Assembly: GCF_036417845.1 (NCBI RefSeq)
Contig: NC_089990.1
Location: 2,864,001 to 2,928,000, forward strand
Length of the DNA stretch: 64,000 bases
Reading direction: 5' to 3'
Origin: Apteryx mantelli
Lineage: Eukaryota > Chordata > Aves > Apterygiformes > Apterygidae
Below are positions 22,401-33,100 of this stretch, in pieces. The position numbers and the translations under genes are program-made. Each line of letters begins with the position of its first letter. Positions within the stretch are counted from its first letter, which is position 1. Below the pieces are notes generated by a model, which saw only the letters and a list, made by a program, of their open reading frames with translations, did no database searches and was not told the origin of the DNA.

Positions 22401-25400
22401 TAAAAAGCATGGCTAGACGTTACATTTTTTTTCCAACGACAAGGCCCGCTTTCTAAACCAGATCTGTGAAATAATCCAGGTAAAGAATCACTGCTTTCTG
22501 AGGCTGGAGGGAAGAGAGATTTATATAAATCTAACTCATTTCACTTGTTTAGACAGAAGCACTGCAAATGGTTGAACTCTCACAGCTGAGCGTATGGAAC
22601 AAACGCACCTCCTAATGCAATTTCACCCCACAGATATTGTGGCTCGGATGTGGCCTCTTGGTGAAGGAGTTGCCTGGAGCTAACAGCAAGGTAAGTACAG
22701 GACTAAGAGTACAAAGTGGGACCCCAAGCCTCGCTAGAGGATCCTAACCACTGCACCACATGGTTTTCCTCTTTGGAAAGATGCAAATCCTCGCTCTGTT
22801 GCTATAGTGCTTCAGGGGTGTTATATTAACTTACTTAGGCACCAGCTAGTGATGAGAGAAGGCTACAGATTAGTTCGAGATGATTGCTTCCCTTCCCTCA
22901 AGGGCTCTCCCACGTAAATACATTCCTTCGGCCTGGAGAAGCGGACAGAGGAGAGTCTGTTCTGCTGGATTTCAGCACTCCCGGGTCTGGGTCAGGCCCT
23001 CGAGGAATTCATAGGGGCTGAAGTGTGAGAATATGGAAAACGCTGAAAACACAAAAGTTAACTGAGCTTCCCTGAGCTTCCTGAGTTTAGTGGAGAAAGG
23101 ATGGGGTTTGGGGGATGTTCTTGGAGACACCATGTTTGTTTTCACATTGGCACACCCATGCTGTGTACAACATAGCATGCTCGGCAAGTGGAAACTTGCT
23201 TTACTGAAGGTGTGGTCCAAAAGTAATGGTAGTTTTCACTATATATACTGTGCTGGGGCCAGGGGAAGGGATGAGCAGCCTTTCTGTCTCTGCACATATA
23301 AGGCCCACAGGATAGCTCAGGTGCAATTGTAGTCAATAACATGAGTCGACATTTGTCTTGCATGTTGTGATGATGGGTTAGGAGTACCCGCTAATGGGAC
23401 ATGAGCACCCGGAGACTGTGTTAGAGGGGGGTTGTGAGCCTGGGACCTGCAGATGGGAGGTGCTCTAGGTGCCTTAGTTCTGCAAACATTGGCTCTTCAC
23501 TCTACTGTAGAGAATAGTCCTACTGATCTTGGTTGTACCATTTGCCTGATTAAAAGCATTGACTCATCTCCAAAGATCAGAAGTGAAATAAATACTTGGC
23601 CAAGGTGCTCTATTAGTGGATAGGGGCTGGCAGCTCTGAAGGGTAATTCAGACCAGCCAAGATCTGCATCACCTTCTGGAGGTGCCTCTTGGACATGTGT
23701 GTGCTGGGGATGGGATGTGCCCAGGCCAGAGCATCTGCAGGAGCTGGGGCCAATGGACCAAGTATTATTACTGTGTTGCTCTAAGGCTTGCAGTTAGCTG
23801 GATGTGAAATAATTTTTTTGCATCCCTAAGTTGAAGGATATCTCTTCACTGGAAGAGTAAAATCAGGGCTCCCTGAGCTCCTAGTGAGGCTAGTAGCTGG
23901 CGAGTGAAATCCTGGTTACGTTAAGTCAACCGCAGATCTTCTCTTGATTTCAGTAAAGCCAGGATTTATCTTTTAGTATTTTTGTATAATAAAAAGTGCT
24001 TTTATTTCTGTTTTGCCCCCATCCTGCAATATGTTGTAAACACACAAAGGGGCACCTTTGTGGTGCTTGGCCCAGGCAGACAGCGTGCTGTCTTTATGGC
24101 CCAGCTTTGCTTTCCTTATAGGCCTCCCAACAACAAGTGCCGAATGTTTATTAATATGGGCCCCAGCTCTGCAATCTGCTCCCCTAGCACTGTCTATAGC
24201 ATTTCCCACAGGGGCGCTGAGCACATATATCTCTGGCTGTAAGTAAGCAATATAGCTATGTTCATAGGCACTAGGTAGACTGAACTCTAATGTGAGGTTC
24301 AATGTCCTCGCAAAGCTGCGTATTGCTGTCCCTTTACCTGGAATCCTTTTTGTCACAATTACACCTGCATGTTCCCATAAAGAATTAGGATGAAAAGGCA
24401 ATGTCATAAAACAGTCCAGTAAACAATAAGCTGAAACAATGTGGATGAGTCTACCAGCAATTTTTAAAATAAAATTTGATTAAACATTTTATTTCAACTT
24501 AGATATTTAATAATTTTTTCATGTCTTTGCTACATATAAAAAGGCATTTTTACCCCCTAAAATGAAACTTTTTCTTTGAAATTGTTACAATGAAACATTC
24601 AAAATTAAGCAACCCCTTTCTTAACACTTTTTCCAGATACGCTCACTCAATTCCAGCCCTTCCTGGAAAGTGATTTGGTTTTGAAAACTTACAGTTTCTG
24701 ATTATTTCATCAGAAAATCCCTAGTCCTTTCTAATTGCACTGGGGGGAGGGAGGAGCAGAATGATTTATTGGCTGTTTTCTTGCTGTTTCTTCTTTTCCT
24801 TCTTCTAATATACGTGTGTCCTGTCTACTAACAAGGCTGTCTGTTGCATTGTGTAAAATCTGTATGAACAGCATACTTATACAAAGGGAAAACACAAAAC
24901 TAGCTCACCCTTCAAAACCAGAATAGGCCTGAACCTTGTAATTAATAAAGATTTTTTTTTCTGAAGAGTAAAGGAGCTATTTTTTCTATCAGCCTTTTAG
25001 TCTTTGGGAGAAACATCCCTATTATAGGAATTCTAATTGTATCTACTTTTTTCTGCTCATCCTTAGTAAGAAATCCCTTTAAAAGAAGACAGAAAAATCA
25101 TCATAGCTATGCACATGCAATTAGGTGGCTATTTGTATACAATAAAGGGGATTTACCTTAAAAGGCAGAAGGAGGAGGAAGCCGCATCCGGGGCACGGAA
25201 CTGTAACCGGTAGCTTTGGCCTCAGAGCTGCATCAAGCCCTTCGGTGAAAGGAGCCAGCTCAGGCATGCAGGGAAACCCAGGCACCTCCAAAATAGGAAA
25301 GCAAGGGGTGCACAGAGCTTGGGTGAACCCTGGCCACGTGGGTCTGATGGTGTCTCTAAGTGATAGCCACGAATCCCTAATGCAGCAGATTGACACCCCA

Positions 25401-27261
25401 CATTGAGGGTCCGTGTCCCCCAGTGGGGATTTAGGTGCACACAGGAAATGTGAGGCCATGGAAGCAGCTGCGTTGAGCCCACAGCCAAACCCCTGCTAGA
25501 AAGTCCTCCAGCGCAATGCCTGCTCCATGCCGCCGCTCTTGGGAGCTCGCGCTTCATCCCACCCTGCTGGCCTGCTCGGGCTTGGTCCTCGTGTCCTTGG
25601 GTGCCGTCCCACCCAGGCGCTCCTTGGCCCCGTCTTCCCTCCAGTCGGTCAATATTTGCTTGTTTGGTGGCACCCACAGCCTGTCAGCGTAAGGAGCCTT
25701 CACGTTCTGGTCTGTTTTGACACAATGGAGTCAATCTCTTAAAAAAAAAAAGTCCTCAAGCTGAACAGAACAAAATAGTACAAGAACAAAGCCTGGTTTC
25801 CATTATGTTGAATATTGCATAAGAACGAGGACCAGAGACCCACTGGTCTGGTTTACTGGGGACGAGGGGAGAGCAGAATGGGGCTGTAGCCCCTCACATG
25901 CATTACCAGCTCCCCCTAAGCCTGAGCGCTCCCACCATGTGCTCTGCAGCAGCTGCGCAGCCCCGCGTTCACGTCGCAGCTGCATCTGCCCATGTCACAG
26001 GCACAGTTTTATTGTCCGTCATGTCCAGGAATTTTTCAAATCCTAGTGGTGAGGAACACGTGCATGGGGGCGTGCCAAGGAGAAGGAAAAGCTTGTTGAA
26101 TGGAGAGACGTTTTGACCTTGCAGACTCAAATCCTATTCTGCAGCCTAGGAATTTGGAAAATGTTTGGCTGTGCATATAACAGCCCATGAGTAGCCAAGG
26201 CTGGGCACCAGCAATGCTCTACCTCAGCCGCACAGGGTGTTTCTGCCAATGGGACTGAGAATCACCAAGGACATCTTCCAAATGGCAAACAGCGCTAACT
26301 TGCAAATATGCATTAGCATAAATACGGCAATGCCGAATACAGCTGCATAAAAAGCATACCCATAAATGTGGAAGAATGCGTTAATCCCTTTTTTTTAAAA
26401 TCACAAGTGCTCACTCTGCATTTTAATTTTATGCAATTACAGTGCAATTTGCAAAAAAGTGCTCACTTCTGGTGTGTCAACCCTTGTCTTCACCGAGCTT
26501 CTTAAAGCATCACCAAAGCTTCCCAGTCAATTGTGCTCAGCTTTGAGACAAAGATCGCAAAATAGAAGGCAGCAGATTTTGCTTGTCACTTAAATCAGGT
26601 TTAGCCAGTATTACATGTTAGTTAAATGGAAAATGATTGAAATTACATTTATTGAAGATTAATTAGATGATGCATATATTGTACTTTGTATTTAATTAAC
26701 CATTTTAGATTCAATATAAAGAGGTCATCTCATTGCAGGCGTTGTTGCCTGCAAAGTAACCAGATGATTACAAGATGGGCATGTTATTACAGTTCAAAAC
26801 TATATAATAAGATTGGATACAAAGCACTGCCCAGGAATCGACTGGGAGATGGTTAATATCTAGCAAAGGCTCTACTTGGGTTATGTAAATGCAGAATTGC
26901 TGGGGAATTAGCAAAGATTCACAGGATTAAGTGAGCCCTCGTGAATCTTTAAAAGTGAGAGGGCAGCCAGACGAGGGGTTGCCTTGTTATGGCAGGGTGA
27001 AGGTCTTAGTTGTCCAGATCCTCCCTAGGTCAGTTTGGTGGCTGTAGGCATTTTGTCTGGCTGAATTCAGACATCTGGGTTCAAGCTGAAGAGAGAATAT
27101 TTGCCTGAGAAGCTGCGTTCAGTTCAGTGCTTTGGATTTTGCGGGTGCTACTCTACTTCTGAACACTCTGAAGCTGATCTTGTGTGTTACCTTGGGTTCA
27201 GGGAAGGTGTTATTTAGATGATTACTTAGATGATTGTTTAGATTATTAAATATATTTAGAC

Positions 27262-27441
27262 AAACATTGGAACGGGTTGCCCAGAGAGATTGTGGACTCT
27301 CCATCCTTGGAGATAATCAAAATTTGGTGGGACATTGTCCTAGGCAACCTGCTCTAGCTAAGGCTGCTTGAGCAGGGGCAGGGCTTGGACTAGATGATCT
27401 CCAGAGGCCCCTGCCAACCTCAGCAAGTCTGTCATTCCATG
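27262..27441 (+). mobile_element. CR1 LINE 3' end
   Basis: Clear avian CR1 tail in plus orientation: 'TTGGAACGGGTTGCCCAGAG', 'CATCCTTGGAGATAATCAAA', 'GGACTAGATGATCTCCAGAG' and the terminal 'GTCATTCCATGG', in the usual order. It is preceded by a degenerate TTAGATGATT triplication at about 27,213-27,250. The best preserved transposon in the window. Confidence 0.9.
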
Positions 27442-29700
27442 GTTATTTTATTGGCATGTGAGAAACCCTTTTGTGTGGTTGATGGGACTGAGTCTCATAA
27501 AGGAAGATTTATTTGACCAGATCCTGCCTATTACTTGGTGACTGGCCACTCTAAAAAATACCCTCTTCATATTGCATCTGAGAGTGTCTGATATGACAAG
27601 GCAATGTGCGGGGAGGGTTGGCCGGAAGCACCCGCATACAAATGCGTAGATGGAGATTGCTTCCGGAGGAGACGACAGCTAAAAGAGGGAGGACAAGTAA
27701 GTACTCCAGGAGGGCCACTCTATTTTCATTCGTTCAGACTTAGAGGGCTAAGAACAACTAGTTTTCCAAGCACTACTGCTGAGCAAGCTTGTGAGGTGCG
27801 TAGCTGCTCTCTTCTCCCCCACAAATGCAAAGAGATCTAAAAGGCAGGATGTATCATGTCAGAATGATTTCTCCTCTCCCTTAGTTGACTAAATAGTTTG
27901 CTTTAAAGAAAAGGGACAGTTAAGCAGGGCCAAGACATGATGTATACTTTAACTTCCCCGTAAGTGGCTTCTGTACTGTAGTTCTCCCATCAGATGCACA
28001 TCCACTGCTCCCTATGTTAAAAGGCTTCATATATATTTAAGGTCACACAATGATCTCTTTACCTGTCAAGAACAATATGTTCAGTCTTAGGGGTTTTAAT
28101 TCCATTATATTAACATCAGAAGGTATTTTACCATTTTTGAGACCCATCAGGATATCAATCTAATCTTTGAGATGATCTGCTGGCTCTAGCCTGCAGCTCA
28201 GACCTACTCTCCTGTTTCATTGCCCACCCCCCTTTTCTGCTCCACCACCGCAGACGCAGTAATATCTTCTGACCTTCTTGCACATCGTCTCTTGCTCAGT
28301 GCAGCCCTGCTCTAACAGTGACCTGTGAGAGTTAGCAATGGGGTTATGCAGATTGTGGTTTATCTTAGACTTTGTTTTATGGTAATTCTGTAACCTGACC
28401 CACGTTTTCTTTCTCCATCTATCTACCTAAGGACTCTCCTGGGCAGGGACCCCTCTTCTGGAATCTATCAAATGCCTCAGAAGCTTGTGCTGTCAGATTA
28501 AACAAATAGCAGCTCATCCAATGTGACTATGAGGAAGAGCGATCTAATGTATTATTTAAAAGCTACCCCAGCCTGCAATATTTAAGCAAGAACAATGCAG
28601 ATGATACAATCAATTATTATAATTTAAAGTCTATTGTGTTCATAGAACAAGAGCAAGTGTATTCATCAGTCCATATGCCTCAACAGTTGGCTAGAAGTGT
28701 AGTCAAAATTTTACCCTCCTCTCTCCAGTTTCCCTAAGCAATGCATAGTTTCTCTGCTATATCCATATGTGCACAGTTAACTTTATTAAATTGATTCAGA
28801 AATTAATTTGGCAACACAAAATCCCATAGGATAAGGAAGTCAACATCTTCATCTATCCTCCCTTTGCAATAGTTCGTGACTTAGGCTAAGGTTAGAAAAA
28901 TCATAATTTGAATTTTCACTGTAATTTAAATTTTCTCCCCCAGACTCTTGGCATGTCACAGGAATATAGTTATTGCCATACAGAAATTATAATTTTCCTA
29001 CCCTGGCATCCTCTTTCTGGCAGTGATCTACAGCAGATGCTTCAGCAGAAGACAAAAAAAAAAAAAAAAATTAGGAACCAAATGGCAATGAAATTCCATG
29101 GAGGAATCTTCTCATTCCCAATGAGGCACTTCTTCCAAAGCATGGTTAGGTGGTGGGAGGGGTATGAATGCTATATATTACACTCTTTTGTAGCAGGAAA
29201 GTGGAGAAGAGATTATCTTTCTTCAGCTGCATAACAAGACTCTCTAGATATCTTGGTACGTATACCTCATTTAAATGCTCCTTATGTAGCTAGATGTAGA
29301 CCCATCTGATTTAAATGTGTTTGCATGGGATGATTGTATCACATCGGAGAGCACCAAGATTTTAGGAGAGAGAGTTACCAACATTTTAATGTTATTTCTT
29401 GGATTTCTGTGAAATCTGAACTAGCATTTTGTTTTAGAGGAAATAGGAACAGAAGGAAAGAAGTAATTCAGGACATGCCGCTTCTAAACTGCAGTTATGA
29501 GGGTATAACTTAAGATATCTCACAAAAGCGGCTGTAGAAACTGTGGCCTTGGTGGAATGGTAAAAATATTCAGATTCAGATTTGCTCACGCAGAGTACAG
29601 CCTCAACGCTAATCTCATGCGTGCAGAGGGCTTTAAAAACAAACTGGTTTCCTGGACAGCTCTGCATAATAAATACTTGTGACCTATAGAAGTTGCCTAA

Positions 29701-30015
29701 CAGGCCAAAGCTAAAGACTCTCTGCTCCGCTCTTTTTTAAAATGAGCAGCCGTGTGTCTGTTTGGAAATCTTCCTGCTTGGTCTCAACAGCTATTTGTCA
29801 TGTTCCTTTAATGCCACAGCTGTTTGGCCATGCCAGGTCATCTGCTTTTATTAGTCCTTTTCCCACCGCCCAGTGAAACTCACACCAGTCATGAAAAGAT
29901 TCTTATCTGGGTCCAAAAATAGCACTTCTCTTCATCCGCCTCTTCCAGTGACCCTGGATACTTGGGTGTTTTTCTTCTTTTCTGAATTTCAGTTTTGCTG
30001 ACTACCTGCTCTACC
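29701..30015 (+). promoter_or_regulatory. Upstream region and 5' UTR of TMEM182-like gene
   Basis: The sequence immediately upstream of the start codon has an AT-rich TTTTTTAAAATG tract near 29,732 (possible weak TATA box) and a CAGCTG E-box at 29,817-29,822. Mammalian and chicken TMEM182 are expressed in muscle and reported to be MyoD-responsive, so an E-box here is of interest, but a six-base site is not evidence of use. The transcription start is not determinable from sequence. Confidence 0.3.
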
Positions 30016-30168
30016 ATGAAGGCTGGAATAGCCGCCTTTGTCGCAGGGCTCCTCGGCGGGACGGGCGTTCTGCTGTTTCTCATCGCTTTCGGGACAGATT
30101 ATTGGCTTCTGGCTACAGAGACATGTGGAGTCTTTGAGCGTGGAAATAATACTCTTCAGACTGGGGAG
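30016..30168 (+). CDS. TMEM182: TMEM182 coding exon 1
   Basis: Fifty-one codons from ATG in context CTCTACCATGA to donor GTAAAAC. It reads [20 protein letters not shown] then [18 protein letters not shown], the first membrane segment plus start of extracellular loop 1 with the family motif [10 protein letters not shown] ([10 protein letters not shown] in human). N44-N45-T46 is a possible N-glycosylation site. A seven-codon in-frame extension upstream has no ATG. Confidence 0.93.
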
Positions 30169-33100
30169 GTAAAACCCAAAATCTTGCATTACTTCGGAAG
30201 AGAAAGAGTTAACTTGTTTAAACAATTTGCTATAAATATGCTTAAAGGCAACACAACTACTTTAAATTTGGGTGCTGGCAGTTTTGAATCTGTGATAATA
30301 TCTGTGCTTATTGAATGTGACCCACTAATGTAGAAACTCAGCTTGAGCTAACTTTGTAATCAGAACCAGCGTTTTCATAGTATCTAGCATTCTGACTGAA
30401 GTAATCTCTAGGAAACCATTAAAATCAGCACTTCTGTATCCTGGCAGATATTAATGTTAGAGAATGAAAAACAAAAATGTAATAGCTTTACTTGTTGACA
30501 GCATTTGCTTCTAAAAACAAAAGATATCTCCTGATATTTGCCATTAAACTATTTTTCCCGCTGTAGTTTCTTCATTTAAAAATAGTTCATATTTTAAAGT
30601 GCAGAACTTGGCAATCAGTTAAATCTCAAGTGATACGACTACAGTGCAGAGAGAAAACAAAAGTGAACATCAAATGCATAAAAGAGAGTAGACAAGAATT
30701 CCTTTCCATTTAACATCAAAAGATCTGTATATTCTAAAATTAAGTTTAATATAGGATTTTAGTTAGCAGGAAATGTAATTTTCAAGACAGTTTTGTTATG
30801 TTTCCTATAGTTGCAACTGGTATTTTATTGCTAGCTTCTAATATTGCTTATTTATAGATCCTTTTAGAAAGCTTGATTTTAGCTGATCTTGCTACTGTCT
30901 AACTGTTCAATGAAATAACAACCAGACCAGTTCCCTGAACCTCCTGCTCTTCAAAAATACTTTTGTGCCTATCAATGTGCGGTTTCAATTAAAAAATGAC
31001 AGAAGGATCCTTGTTCTATGCAGTCTTTTTTGTAATTTCCAAGTTCAATCAAGTTAGGTTTGATTTTTTTCCTGGTGTGCTGAGTCACATTTGGTGAGCG
31101 TTGGGATGCCAGCATGAAATACTCTCTTTAGTTTCAGAATCTCATAATCAAATGTAGGACACTGGTTGCTTGAACCATGTTTCCAAATTGCTCTCTCTAT
31201 TGAAAAAAATTATGAGAGAACGACCGCCTAGCCGAACACATTGTCTTTACTGTGTAAAGCAGCACAATAAAACCCCGGCGGTGGCAGCGTGTAATGGCCA
31301 GAGCAGTGCAGCTCTGTTCTTGTGCACTTAGGAAATGACATTAATTGTTTCAGATTTTCGTTTGTGCTATTATCTTTTGAAGTGGAGAGACTAGAGATGT
31401 TGCACTACACAAAATAAACATCTCAGGCTGTTAAGATGTGCTCTTGGCATAGTGTTAGCTTGCCTAACGCTAAGGCAGAGTGACTTCAAAAGTGCCAGGC
31501 AGAAACAGGAACAGCTTTTATTCTTTCCTCTGAGATATTTTATTTCTACTGCAGACACTTGAATTGTTGTTGACGATTCTGTTACCACAGGCTGTGCTTT
31601 TACCTTCTCCAACCTTTCTTAAGCTGGCAAAGTCTATCCCTAACAGATAATGATGATCTTGAATTTCTGCCAAACAGTGGTTAAATATGCCGTAGAGGCA
31701 GTGTCAGCAGACAACCATCTGATGACGTACCCTTGCCATAGTTTGTATTTTGTTCTGAAAGTAAAAGGAGAATCAGGTCAGAGCTCCAGAAACTGTCATA
31801 ACTTGGTGCATGAAGACTTCAAGACAAGGGAAGTATCATCTAATACCTCCTCGTCGAGTCCCAGCTCCTTTCTTCACTTCACAGCTGCAGGGTCTAATCC
31901 TGTAAGGATTTTCTCTGTCCTCCACAGATATTTTTGACAGTCACGTCTCCTTTATCGAATTGTGACAAAGATAAAATTTTTAGGTATAGCTTTAATAAGT
32001 TTTTGGTAACTAATCCAGGACTTATATTGCAATATCCTCCCTTCTGGAAAGACCTCAGCCTTGCTTTTGCAGGTCTGGTCTGTGGGTTGAGGTGGACTGA
32101 CCAGAAAAGGAATATTTGTCTATGTTCTTAGCCTTGTTCATGAGAAGACTGTTATATGCAAAGAGTAATTTCTGTCTTACATAAACTGTGTACAACTTCT
32201 GCAGGGCTAGGCAGATGGAGAGAAAGGAGAAAAACTTTGGGCTGATGTTTGGAAGAGGCCCAGCAGGAGTTTTAAAGCTGGGTTGTCCTCTGGGGATTAA
32301 GCAAGACCACACGTGGCTCCTGCAGAGTGTACACAGTAGGAAGGACATCAGCATTGTTGCTTGGGTCACCCCTAAAATTACTGATGCCATTCAGTTCGAG
32401 AGGCTAAAATGTTGCTCTGGTCTGTAATTTTGATGAGGCAGGAAGCCCAGCGAAGCAGCTGTCTCTCGTTCCCCAACTCCTCCCAAACCAACCCAAACAA
32501 CAACAACAAGCCCCCCAGCAAATAACGCAACCCACAACCCGCTAAGCCAAAGGCTCATTCCACACGTGCAGCGATCGCCCCCTTATCAGCCTGGTTTTTG
32601 TTCTCCTGTAGGCTGAAACGCTGACTGAGGTCAGAAAGGAGATCCTCACTTTCCATCATGAGGGCTTCTTCTGGCGGTGCTGGTTCTTCGGTGAAGGCGA
32701 CGTGGGGACCATCTGGAGCTTCTGGTACAGTGAGTACTGCCGGCTGGCCGGCGTTGCTGTTAATTCCCCTGAGCACATTGCTGCTGTAGGCTCACGTCAG
32801 CACTGCCATTGCGAACCTCTGACTCCACCCTGTCGTATTTTTAGAGTTCAGTCATAATCTGAATAGCAAGCGAGTAAAACTCTATAATAGAGAACCATAC
32901 CCAAATGTGTTCATGTTTTTAGGCACCCAAGATCTTTTTTTTTTTTTGAAAAGAAAAAAATCTTACCTGTTTTGTTTTTTAAGGTCGTTGAAATTACATG
33001 TGCAATGATTTCACTGTGAACAAACAGGGATTGATGAAAAATCATTTTTTTTCTGAAATTACATTCACATCTTCAAAAATTGAAGGAAAATTTGAAATCT

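Larger units (their letters stand above)
19111..29700. other. Intergenic interval between exchanger and TMEM182-like gene
   Basis: About 10.6 kb without a recognised gene. In human, MFSD9 (minus strand) lies at this relative position; no long minus-strand frame with repeated transmembrane helices was seen. The interval holds exon-like segments of unknown meaning (19,139-19,384; 21,131-21,172; 21,899-21,970; 22,634-22,690; 27,601-27,696), a CR1 fragment, an old repeat at about 22,315-22,400 and an AT-rich motif-dense block at 26,280-26,740. The rest shows nothing I can name. Confidence 0.6.

Noticed and set aside
23973..24407. 144-codon minus-strand frame, considered as a possible MFSD9 exon.
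   Set aside because: It contains no transmembrane-helix pattern or major-facilitator motif.
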